A DNA stretch of 57,767 nt from CAYWXK01 sp964462515 (lineage in GTDB: Bacteria > Planctomycetota > Phycisphaerae > Sedimentisphaerales > Anaerobacaceae), in contig CAYWXK010000025.1 in assembly GCA_964462515.1 (NCBI GenBank), positions 1-57,767 on the forward strand. Direction: 5' to 3'. The notes under the pieces were generated by a model. It worked only from the letters and a program-made list of their open reading frames with translations, was not told the DNA's origin and searched no databases. Positions 50,826 through 57,767 of the stretch are shown piece after piece. Each line of letters opens with the position of its first letter. The stretch's first letter is position 1. Made by a program: the position numbers and the translations under genes.

Positions 50826-52688
50826 ATGAGTAATATATATAGGTTTGTTGCGCTGGTGACCATCGTGGTATGTTGCTATCCCACTCTGGCACTGGATAAG
50901 GATGTCATAGATTCTTCTGTAGTTCTTGCAACGCTCGATAGAGGCCATCCGCGACTGATGTTGAAGGATAAAGACCTTGAAACCCTTAAACAGCAATACG
51001 CAACCGACAAAGTCCTTCAAAAGTGTATAAAGGATGTGCTACAAGATGCAGATTCGCAGCTCCAGAAGCCGCCACTCAAATATGAAAAGATTGGCCCTCG
51101 CCTTCTTCACGTTAGCAGGGATTGCCTCAATCGAACTTACGCCCTCGGCCTTGCCTACAGGTGGACCGGCGAAGAAAAGTATGCCAAAAAAGCAGTGGAG
51201 AATCTGCTTGCCGTCTGTGCATTTGAGGACTGGAATCCATCGCACTTTCTCGACACAGCCGAAATGTCGCACGCGGTCGGCGTCGGCTATGATTGGCTTT
51301 ACTCCTACCTCGATGCCCAGACGCGTGAGAAAATCAAGGCAGGTCTAATCAAAAATGGTCTTGAGCAAGGACTTATTGCATACGAAAAACAATGGTGGTC
51401 GAAAAGCGAACACAACTGGAACCAGGTCTGCAACGGCGGCCTGGTCGCCGGTGCCCTCGCTATCGCTGAGTCCGACCCAAAATATGCCGAGCGGATTGTT
51501 GCCGCTGCAATCGAGTCGCTGCCCCACGCCCTCAATAGCTATAATCCCGACGGTGCCTGGGGCGAAGGACCCGGCTACTGGAGCTACGCAACACATTACA
51601 CAGCCTACGGCCTGACGGCTCTGCAAACTGCTTTGGGCAAAGACTTCGGGCTTTTGCAAATCGATGGTCTGTCAAAGGCAGGATATTTCCCGATATACAC
51701 TGCCGGACCCACAGGGCTATATCTGAATTTAGCTGATTGTGGAGATAAAAGCTCCAGAAGACCTATGCCCTGTATGCTCTGGCTCGCTCGTGTCTTTAAC
51801 AATCCGTTATACGCCGAAGATGAGCACGCTCAAATCCGCCAGCGCAGTGCTGAACCAGAGCATATAGTCTGGTATGTCCCTGTCGCGAAGGAAAAGCCCC
51901 CGGCAAAAAAACTCGATTATTATTTCCGCGGTCCTGTTGAAGTTGCTGTGTTTCGCAGCTCCTGGGACAATCCTGATGCGCTGTTTGTCGGCATAAAAGC
52001 CGGCTACAATCAGGTCAATCACGGCCACCTCGACCTCGGCAGCTTTGAGCTTGATGCCCTCGGCGTCAGGTGGGCACGCGACCTCGGCTCAGACAATTAC
52101 AATATGCCCGGCTACTGGGACGGAAAAGAAGGCGGCCAGCGATGGTCATATTACCGCTTAAATTCATTCAGCCACAATGTCCCTCTGTTAAATGGTGAAA
52201 ACCAGAACGCGTATGCAAAATCAAGTTTTATGAAAGTCCAAACAGAAGTCTCACAGCCTTATGTCCTCGTTGGCCTGACAGACGCCTACAAAAAATTTGC
52301 TAAAAAAGTAATCAGAGGCGTCGCAATGACAGAGGGCCGACAGGCGGTGCTCGTGCAGGACGAGCTCCTATTAGAAAACCCCTGCGAGGTCAGATGGGGT
52401 ATGACAACGGATGCCAAAATCCAGATTACGCAAAAAGGTTCCGCAGAGCTTACCATCGGAGATAAAAAACTCATTGCGAAAATCTTATCACCTTCGGGTG
52501 CAGAATTTGTAGAGGAATCCGCTGAGCAAAAACCGCCCGAAAAGTCCAACGAAGGCGTCCGCCGCCTTGTGCTGCGCCTGCCCGATGCCAAAGGCAGCGT
52601 CCAAGTAGCAATCTTGTTATCGCCGGTGTGGAAAGACGGAAACACCGTTAAAACAGTTGAATTAAAGCCGCTGGAAAAATGGCAGTAA
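50826..52688 (+). CDS. Secreted heparinase II/III-like polysaccharide lyase
   Basis: This gene encodes 620 aa with a signal peptide (about 1-22). The N-terminal alpha/alpha-toroid carries A-L-G-L-A-Y-R-W-T-G, S-H-A-V-G-V-G-Y-D-W-L and H-N-W-N-Q-V-C-N-G-G. The beta-sandwich includes V-N-H-G-H-L-D-L-G-S-F, which is the zinc/catalytic His region of heparinase II/III. The family cleaves acidic glycans (heparan-like, alginate) by beta-elimination. The esterase gene is 43 bases downstream. Confidence 0.88.
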   Translation: MSNIYRFVALVTIVVCCYPTLALDKDVIDSSVVLATLDRGHPRLMLKDKDLETLKQQYATDKVLQKCIKDVLQDADSQLQKPPLKYEKIGPRLLHVSRDCLNRTYALGLAYRWTGEEKYAKKAVENLLAVCAFEDWNPSHFLDTAEMSHAVGVGYDWLYSYLDAQTREKIKAGLIKNGLEQGLIAYEKQWWSKSEHNWNQVCNGGLVAGALAIAESDPKYAERIVAAAIESLPHALNSYNPDGAWGEGPGYWSYATHYTAYGLTALQTALGKDFGLLQIDGLSKAGYFPIYTAGPTGLYLNLADCGDKSSRRPMPCMLWLARVFNNPLYAEDEHAQIRQRSAEPEHIVWYVPVAKEKPPAKKLDYYFRGPVEVAVFRSSWDNPDALFVGIKAGYNQVNHGHLDLGSFELDALGVRWARDLGSDNYNMPGYWDGKEGGQRWSYYRLNSFSHNVPLLNGENQNAYAKSSFMKVQTEVSQPYVLVGLTDAYKKFAKKVIRGVAMTEGRQAVLVQDELLLENPCEVRWGMTTDAKIQITQKGSAELTIGDKKLIAKILSPSGAEFVEESAEQKPPEKSNEGVRRLVLRLPDAKGSVQVAILLSPVWKDGNTVKTVELKPLEKWQ

Positions 52689-52737
52689 TGGAAACTAAAA
52701 ACGTAAAATTAAAAATGCAAAACTGTGGAGAGTGAAT

Positions 52738-53940
52738 ATGAAATTTCAAATTTCAAATTTGAAATTGTTGGTAATCAGTATATCGGCACTTGGATTTTCT
52801 GGCAGCATTTTTGCCCAGGACCCTAATAGCAAAAAGCCAATTCTTTGCCAGGGAAATTACCTTACCGAAGAGGCAGCAAAAGAGCAGCTTACGCGATTTG
52901 CGCAAAGCTACTCTAACTTAGCCGAGTGGAAAGAGCGAGCCAAAGGCATCCGCGAAGGTATTTTACGCGGGGCAGAACTATATCCTTTGCCAAAAAAATG
53001 CCCGCTCAATCCCATTATTCACAGCAAGCGCCGATACGATGGCTACACTGTTGAAAATGTCGGGTTCGAGAGTCTGCCGGGCGTCTTTGTAACAGGAAGC
53101 CTGTATCGACCGCGAGAGGGGAAAACGCCCTTTGCAGCCGTCCTGTGTCCGCACGGCCACTGGGGCGACCAGAATGACTATGGCCGCTTTCGGCCTGACC
53201 AGCAGAAACGATGCGCAACCTTGGCGAAAATGGGAGCGATTGTTTTCTCCTACGATATGGTCGGCTGGGGCGACTGGAAAAACGCCGGCTGGCAGCATAA
53301 CCGCCCAAAAGTCCTTAAACTGCAACTGTGGAACAGTATCCGCGCAGTCGATTTTCTCTCCTCGCTAAAAGACGTTGACCCCAACCGCATCGCTATCACC
53401 GGTGCATCCGGCGGGGGCACGCAGTCGTTTATGCTGACAGCGGTTGACGACCGCATCGCCGCCTGTGTGCCGGTGGTTATGGTCTCCGCCCACTTCTTCG
53501 GCGGGTGCAACTGCGAAAGCGGTATGCCCATCCATAAAAGCGACTCGCACGAAACAAGCAATGTCGAAATTGCTGCCCTCGCTGCGCCCAGGCCGTTATT
53601 ACTTATCTCGGACGGCAAGGACTGGACAAAAAATGTCCCCGATGTGGAGCTCCCGTATATCCGTAACATCTATCGACTCTATGGAGTCGAATCCAACGTC
53701 GAGAATCTGCATCTTCCCGATGAAGGCCACGACTACGGCCTTTCAAAGCGAACCGGTATGTATAAGTTTCTCGCCAAACACTTACACCTCTCGCTCGATA
53801 AAGCTACCAAGCCCGATGGCTCAATTGATGAAGATTTTGTCGTCATCGAAAAAATAGAAAATATGCTCGTCTTCGACCCCAATCACCCCCGCCCAGCTAA
53901 TGCCGTAAGCGGCGATGCCAACGATTTGCCATGGAATTAG
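52738..53940 (+). CDS. Secreted acetylxylan-esterase/dienelactone-hydrolase-like enzyme
   Basis: This gene encodes 400 aa. The start is the ATG at 52738 with GGAG upstream; a GTG two codons before is possible. The first ten residues (M-K-F-Q-I-S-N-L-K-L) are coded by an AT-rich R8 repeat and form the n-region of the signal peptide. The alpha/beta hydrolase core has G-A-S-G-G-G-T-Q (nucleophile Ser) and E-G-H-D-Y-G (His); catalytic acid is probably the Asp in L-L-I-S-D-G-K-D. It likely removes acetyl or other ester groups from plant or algal glycans. Confidence 0.85.
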   Translation: MKFQISNLKLLVISISALGFSGSIFAQDPNSKKPILCQGNYLTEEAAKEQLTRFAQSYSNLAEWKERAKGIREGILRGAELYPLPKKCPLNPIIHSKRRYDGYTVENVGFESLPGVFVTGSLYRPREGKTPFAAVLCPHGHWGDQNDYGRFRPDQQKRCATLAKMGAIVFSYDMVGWGDWKNAGWQHNRPKVLKLQLWNSIRAVDFLSSLKDVDPNRIAITGASGGGTQSFMLTAVDDRIAACVPVVMVSAHFFGGCNCESGMPIHKSDSHETSNVEIAALAAPRPLLLISDGKDWTKNVPDVELPYIRNIYRLYGVESNVENLHLPDEGHDYGLSKRTGMYKFLAKHLHLSLDKATKPDGSIDEDFVVIEKIENMLVFDPNHPRPANAVSGDANDLPWN

Positions 53941-53981
53941 TTTCTCTTCTTCCAAGAAGGGACAGTGTAGTGGTGATTGTT

Positions 53982-54395
53982 ATGAATATTAAACATCGCA
54001 ATATACAAGAATGGATTAAAAAACAATACGACGGTATCTACAAGATTGAAGCAGAAATTGATGGACAGGTCTATCTTCCGCACCGAGAATCGCATTTGTA
54101 CCAGCCGGATGTAGTATTACGTGACGTTCCAAGTGACAATATAAAATATATTATAGAAGTCGAAAATGACCCTGTTAGGAAAGCTCTAATCGGCGCTTCA
54201 ATTCTTGCTGATTACTGCGCAAAAATAATGAACCAGTCGATTAAACCTCGTCTGATATTCATAATTTACGCTGACAGCGGAATAAAACAGATACCGAATT
54301 TTGTAAAGAGATTAGATATCGCGAAGCAATACTGTGAAAATCTTCAAAGAGTTGATATATACTCGGAAGATGACTTCAAAAAACAGAGATTGTGA
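53982..54395 (+). CDS. Unknown protein with a restriction-endonuclease-like pattern
   Basis: This gene encodes 137 aa from the ATG at 53982 (weak GGTGA before it). The segment Q-P-D-V-V-L-R-D...Y-I-I-E-V-E-N-D looks like the D...E-x-(E/K) core of the PD-(D/E)XK fold, followed by a helix with L-I-G-A-S-I-L-A-D-Y-C. A third strand, P-R-L-I-F-I-I-Y-A-D, follows. This is pattern recognition only. The gene stands alone between the esterase and scpB. Confidence 0.45.
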   Translation: MNIKHRNIQEWIKKQYDGIYKIEAEIDGQVYLPHRESHLYQPDVVLRDVPSDNIKYIIEVENDPVRKALIGASILADYCAKIMNQSIKPRLIFIIYADSGIKQIPNFVKRLDIAKQYCENLQRVDIYSEDDFKKQRL

Positions 54396-54473
54396 AAAAT
54401 ATACTCGTATGAAATTTCATAATTTCTTAATGTTTGCTCATCCTATTGAGGATTCCTAATTCTAAAAACTCCC

Positions 54474-55160
54474 TTAATCGGGTTTTTTTAGTTCTTCGAC
54501 CTTCGGGAGGTCTTTGAGGGAGTTTAAGCCGAAGATTTCGAGGAATTTTTTTGTTGTGCCATATAACATCGGCCTGCCGAGGACTTCGGCCCTGCCAACA
54601 ATTTTAACCAGTCCTTTATACATAAGGCTTCGGATTAAATCGCCTGCTGCGACGCCTCTTATGGACTCAATATCGGCCCGCATAACCGGCTGTTTATATG
54701 AAATTATCGCAAGCGTCTCCAAGGCCGCTGGGCTTAATTTGCTGTCGCTTCGGGCGCGAAGCAATTTTTCCAGCCAATAATTGTAAGGGCTTAAGGTGAG
54801 CATCTGGTAGCCGCCGGCAATCTGCTCTATTCTAAATGCGCTGCCATTTGCCTGGTATTTATTATTTAGACTCTCGATATGCTGGCGGACCTGCCGAACG
54901 CCTGTCTCAATGATATTAGCCAGGCGTTCCGCCGACAACGGCTCATCGCTGGCAAATAAAACCGCCTCAACGACCGACTCAACCGTCGGCTCATTTTCGC
55001 TATCGCTGCCACCCTCCCTGTCATTCCCGCGCAAGCGGGAATCCAAGTCTTGCCGAGGTAAATCAGTTTGTTCTTTATCCGACATTTCACTGTCGTCATT
55101 CGGTGTTGGATATTCGATATTCGACATTTCCTTACGTTCTTCTGTCATATTTTTTCCCAT
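54474..55160 (-). CDS. scpB: Segregation and condensation protein B with repeat-derived N-terminus
   Basis: This gene encodes up to 228 aa. ScpB joins SMC and ScpA in chromosome condensation and segregation. The two winged helices start near residue 60 (V-V-E-A-V-L-F-A-S-D-E-P-L-S) and include L-S-P-A-A-L-E-T-L-A-I-I-S-Y-K-Q-P-V and R-G-V-x-x-G-D-L-I-R. The first 55 residues are not family-like: N-I-E-Y-P-T-P-N-D-D is coded by an R9 repeat (55095-55127) and L-D-S-R-L-R-G-N-D-R by an R5 repeat (55019-55046). The start is uncertain (55160, 55148, 55127 and 55085 are in-frame ATGs). It overlaps the Nif3-like gene by 16 bases. Confidence 0.9.
   Translation of the reverse strand: MGKNMTEERKEMSNIEYPTPNDDSEMSDKEQTDLPRQDLDSRLRGNDREGGSDSENEPTVESVVEAVLFASDEPLSAERLANIIETGVRQVRQHIESLNNKYQANGSAFRIEQIAGGYQMLTLSPYNYWLEKLLRARSDSKLSPAALETLAIISYKQPVMRADIESIRGVAAGDLIRSLMYKGLVKIVGRAEVLGRPMLYGTTKKFLEIFGLNSLKDLPKVEELKKPD
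55019..55127. repeat. R5 and R9 repeats inside scpB
   Basis: 55019-55046 is TGTCATTCCCGCG...CGGGAATCCA (R5). 55095-55127 is GTCATTCGGTGTTGG...CGATATTCGACATT (R9), whose minus strand holds an ATG. Both are read in frame. Confidence 0.7.
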
Positions 55161-56257
55161 TCAAATGGCTCTATATCTTTTTTACTTATCCTGAATGTTA
55201 CCTGCGGCAACTGTTTTTGCAACTGCCTGGCCAATTTTTTCAGCATAAACCGTTCCGAAACCGTGTGACTCAAGCAGATACAGGTCAGTCCCGCCTCCTG
55301 CGCAGCCAGCCCCTGATGATGTTTTAGTTCGCCGGTAACATACAAATCTGCCTTTGCAGCAATGACCGAATTTATAAGCTCGCCGCACGAGCCGGCACAA
55401 ACCGCCGCCGTTTTTACCAATTTCTTTGCGTCGCCGATTAGGCCGACAGCTTGCGCGCCTGTGTGTCTTTTGATTTTCCTGATAATCTCTTCTATCCGCA
55501 TCGGCTCTGCCAGCTTGCCGATTCTGCCCAGTCCGAATTTACCCTGCGGGTTGTATAATTTTATACAGTCAAAAGCAGGCATCTCGTATGGATGTGCCTT
55601 TTTCATTGCCGCAATACAAGCATCGAGTTTCCCCGCCGGCACAATCGTCTCGAATCTCACCTCAGGCACTTTTTCTAATCTCCCTCTTTTGCCTATAGCC
55701 GGCCTTGCACCTTCCAAAGGCAAAAATGTCCCCGTCCCCTCGGCCTGGAATCCACAATGGCTGTAATTTCCAATCTTACCAGCGCCAGCGGCAAAAATAG
55801 CATTTGAAACCTTTGCCACTGCATCCATTGGAACAAAGACCACCAGCTTGTAATTATCACCTAAGCCGTCATCAACGTAATCTCCAATCGGCTTCCCAGC
55901 AGCAATACCAATGATTTCCGCAAGGCCGTCATTTACTCCGCCTATAGCTGAATCAAGAGCAGTATGTATCGAAAAGACCGTAATCCTGCTGCGAATCAGC
56001 TCATAAACAACGCTCGTTGGCCCATCGGCGGTAATTTTTTTTAAGCCCTCCCATATCACCGGATGATAGCTTACAATCAAGTCCGTTCTTAATCTTTTTG
56101 CCTCAGCAAGAACAGCTTTTGTTACGTCAATAGTAAGTAGGATATTTTTTACTTCCTGCTGGGAACTGCCGATAAGCAATCCCACATTGTCCCATCCCTG
56201 CGCAAGCTCAAGCGGAGCTATTTTTTCAACTGCCTCTGCAATATCTTTTATCTTCAT
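55145..56257 (-). CDS. Nif3-like dinuclear metal-centre protein (with inserted domain)
   Basis: This gene encodes 370 aa, the long form of the family (an inserted PII/CutA-like domain at about 125-235, as in YqfO). Metal-binding features: S-Y-H-P-V-I-W, S-I-H-T-A-L-D-S-A-I-G-G-V-N-D and, C-terminal, T-G-E-L-K-H-H-Q and S-H-T-V-S-E-R. Proteins of the family are hexameric and bind two metals; some are GTP cyclohydrolase-like, others unknown. One ligand in S-Y-H-P replaces the more common H-H-P. Confidence 0.88.
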   Translation of the reverse strand: MKIKDIAEAVEKIAPLELAQGWDNVGLLIGSSQQEVKNILLTIDVTKAVLAEAKRLRTDLIVSYHPVIWEGLKKITADGPTSVVYELIRSRITVFSIHTALDSAIGGVNDGLAEIIGIAAGKPIGDYVDDGLGDNYKLVVFVPMDAVAKVSNAIFAAGAGKIGNYSHCGFQAEGTGTFLPLEGARPAIGKRGRLEKVPEVRFETIVPAGKLDACIAAMKKAHPYEMPAFDCIKLYNPQGKFGLGRIGKLAEPMRIEEIIRKIKRHTGAQAVGLIGDAKKLVKTAAVCAGSCGELINSVIAAKADLYVTGELKHHQGLAAQEAGLTCICLSHTVSERFMLKKLARQLQKQLPQVTFRISKKDIEPFEWEKI

Positions 56258-56272
56258 TTGCTTTCTCTGTGA

Positions 56273-57151
56273 TTATTTCCCCTCTTGTATTCGGCACTCA
56301 TCTTTTACAAACTCATCGAATTCCTTTTGCAATCTTTTAGTCATAACACCAACTTTACCTTCGCCTACTGTGTGCCGCTCTACGCTTGTTACCGGCATAA
56401 CCTGCATAATCACATTTGTCAGAAAAATCTCATCGGCGCCAAGCACATCGTCTATATAGAGGTCTTTTTCGACAAACTCAATCGAATTTCTTAATGCAAT
56501 CTGGCATACAGTTTTTCTCGTAACGCCCGCAAGGACCGGTGTTGCAATCAATGGAGTATGAAGGATAGAATTCTTGACTAAAAATACATTACTTATGCAG
56601 CCCTCCGCCAGGCGATTATCCACCGTGAACCACAACGCCTCCGCTGCCCCTTTCTGATGCGCTAATTTCAGCGCTATCATCCTCGAAAAATAGCTTGTCG
56701 TCTTATGCCCGTAAGTCGGGTCGCTGGTATTTTGCTTAAATGGGCACAGCACTACCATCACGCCCTTCTGGTAATATTCCGCCGGATAAGGCGTCAATTT
56801 CGTAGCGGTGATAAGCAAAGTCGGACGGCGCTGCTCTTCGGATTCTGCCATCGGCCCGCCGGTCAAAGTCAGTCGCAGCCGCGCATCGGTAAATTCGTTT
56901 GCCTGCATAAGTTTGTAAATGGCATCAGTGATATATTCTCGGCTGTATGTATGATTTATTGCCAAGCCATTTGCGCTAAAAAAAAGTCTATCTAAATGGT
57001 CTTTTAGGCCGAAGACCACGCCGTTATAGCTTCGCATCGTCTCGAAAAGCCCCGCACCATACAAAAACCCGCTATCACTCACTGATATGCAGGCCTTGTC
57101 GATATCAACTAACTTGTCATTTAGAAAAACCTTTTCCACAATCTTACCCAA
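56273..57151 (-). CDS. pabC: Class IV aminotransferase, aminodeoxychorismate lyase-like
   Basis: This gene encodes 292 aa. PLP-binding Lys is K150 in T-Y-G-H-K-T-T-S-Y; other marks are S-V-S-D-S-G-F-L-Y-G-A-G-L-F-E-T and A-E-G-C-I-S-N-V-F. Class IV includes PabC, branched-chain and D-amino-acid aminotransferases. PabC is favoured because the next gene upstream is pabB; together they make 4-aminobenzoate for folate. The gap to pabB contains an AT-rich inverted repeat (57160-57285). Confidence 0.85.
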   Translation of the reverse strand: MGKIVEKVFLNDKLVDIDKACISVSDSGFLYGAGLFETMRSYNGVVFGLKDHLDRLFFSANGLAINHTYSREYITDAIYKLMQANEFTDARLRLTLTGGPMAESEEQRRPTLLITATKLTPYPAEYYQKGVMVVLCPFKQNTSDPTYGHKTTSYFSRMIALKLAHQKGAAEALWFTVDNRLAEGCISNVFLVKNSILHTPLIATPVLAGVTRKTVCQIALRNSIEFVEKDLYIDDVLGADEIFLTNVIMQVMPVTSVERHTVGEGKVGVMTKRLQKEFDEFVKDECRIQEGK

Positions 57152-57159
57152 TGCAAATC

Positions 57160-57285
57160 TGAAATTCTAAACTCTAAATCCTAAACAAATTCAAATGACC
57201 TAAATTCAAAATCTAAAGTGCTTTTGAACATTTGAAATTTGAATTTTGATATTGTTTAGAATTTAGGATTTAGTGCTTTGAAATT
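57160..57285. repeat. AT-rich inverted repeat between pabB and pabC
   Basis: CTAAATCCTAAAC (left) is mirrored by GTTTAGAATTTAGGATTTAG (right), and AAATTCAAAT by ATTTGAATTT; R8-like ATTTGAAATTTGAATT lies at 57228-57248. Probably a dispersed palindrome. Confidence 0.55.
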
Positions 57286-57298
57286 AACTTCCTCATAC

Positions 57299-57767
57299 TT
57301 ACTGTCTATAACGCCGCGTTGCTATGACTCCAGCGATTAACGCTCTTGCCTTTGTGATGGTCTCATCCCATTCGGCCTCTGGGTCTGAATCTGCGACTAT
57401 GCCGCCGCCGGTCTGCACGAATGCCTTATTGTCGGCGATGATAACCGTTCGTATGGCGATATTTAAGCACACACTGCCGTCTATGCCGATAAAGCCGATA
57501 CTTCCCGTGTAAATCCCTCTGGTAGTTGGCTCGGTTTGGTTTATAATTTCCATCGCCCGAATCTTTGGAGCGCCGGTGATAGAACCGCCTGGAAACATCG
57601 CCGCCAGTATATCGCTGAATGTAATATCTTCACGAAGTCGCCCTCCCACAGTCGCCACCGCGTGAAAGACCGTTGGATAAATTTCGATTGTCCTTGACTG
57701 AATCACCTTCCGCGTCCCAGGCTCGCAGATTCTCGCCACATCGTTACGCTCAAGGTCGATTATCATA
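57299..57767 (-). CDS. pabB: Aminodeoxychorismate synthase component I, C-terminal part (5' end off window)
   Basis: The last 155 residues are visible. They begin M-I-I-D-L-E-R-N-D-V-A-R-I-C (family: M-I-V-D-L-x-R-N-D), followed by H-A-V-A-T-V-G-G-R, F-P-G-G-S-I-T-G-A-P-K-I-R-A-M-E-I-I and T-G-G-G-I-V-A-D-S-D-P-E-x-E-W-x-E-T. The G-S-I-T-G-A-P-K form favours PabB over TrpE. It supplies aminodeoxychorismate to PabC encoded next. The first ATG in this part is internal; the gene continues beyond the right edge. Confidence 0.92.
   Translation of the reverse strand, partial: MIIDLERNDVARICEPGTRKVIQSRTIEIYPTVFHAVATVGGRLREDITFSDILAAMFPGGSITGAPKIRAMEIINQTEPTTRGIYTGSIGFIGIDGSVCLNIAIRTVIIADNKAFVQTGGGIVADSDPEAEWDETITKARALIAGVIATRRYRQ

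Noticed and set aside
1..57767. tRNA, rRNA, CRISPR array, complete IS element or phage attachment site
   Set aside because: None found by eye; TpsiC-like GTTCGA words belong to the R1 repeats or to codons, and the repeats are palindromic and scattered, not regularly spaced.

Overview
The window reads as a piece of a Planctomycetota chromosome, most likely class Phycisphaerae and perhaps close to Sedimentisphaerales. This is inferred from gene content, not from a marker tree. The pointers are two PEP-CTERM sorted proteins, a prepilin-like protein of the H-X9-DG family, many secreted or lipoprotein polysaccharide enzymes, a UDPGP-type nucleotidyltransferase, a VOR-type ferredoxin oxidoreductase, HNH/AP2 proteins, and a large load of dispersed palindromic repeats. 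No rRNA, tRNA, CRISPR array, complete insertion sequence or prophage was seen.

Layout. 1-8.3 kb: the end of an unknown gene, a MjaI-like restriction-modification pair whose methyltransferase carries a degenerate SNase-like tail, rdgB, topA, a DUF5131-TcmP pair, and an HNH-AP2 nuclease with its own promoter and structured leader. 8.3-17.6 kb: a nitrilase fused to an AGCS sodium symporter, a GroES-like protein, a Tat-exported UxuA-like protein, and two local tandem duplications (DUF4190/DUF2752 membrane genes; PEP-CTERM genes). 17.6-25.4 kb: an aminotransferase, a secreted glycoside hydrolase-like protein, a PAP2 lipoprotein, guaB, a CPBP protease and a tiny cysteine-rich secreted protein. 25.9-34.0 kb: a plus-strand housekeeping run gltX-pfkB-thpR-recA-alaS and a zinc-ribbon membrane protein. 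34.0-40.6 kb (minus strand): hisD, an unknown secreted protein, a LOG-family gene, aconitase, and a pseudopilin with a C-terminal Hint (intein/hedgehog-like) domain. 41-50.1 kb: UDP-sugar pyrophosphorylase, aldose epimerase lipoprotein, a VOR operon interrupted by an ImmA/IrrE-PIN pair, nagA and nagB. 50.2-57.8 kb: a structured leader with a small membrane protein, heparinase-like and acetylxylan-esterase-like enzymes, a nuclease-like protein, scpB, a Nif3-like gene, pabC and the end of pabB.

Two themes stand out. First, at least six protein genes (rdgB, guaB, the VOR ferredoxin, scpB, the LOG gene and the esterase) contain or begin/end in dispersed palindromic repeats that are read in frame, so repeat DNA is being turned into protein. 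The same families, and several others (hairpins with a common GGCTAAA tail, a 75-80 bp hairpin, a nested MITE-like palindrome), fill the intergenic regions. Second, there are unusual fusions: Hint-tailed pseudopilin, amidase-symporter, and methyltransferase-SNase.

Functionally the window mixes core information processing (topA, recA, alaS, gltX, scpB), nucleotide hygiene and synthesis (rdgB, guaB), amino-acid, folate and 2-oxoacid metabolism (hisD, aminotransferase, VOR, pabBC), amino-sugar catabolism (nagAB) feeding from secreted polysaccharide enzymes, and small defence or selfish modules inserted between them. All family assignments come from reading motifs; no search was run.
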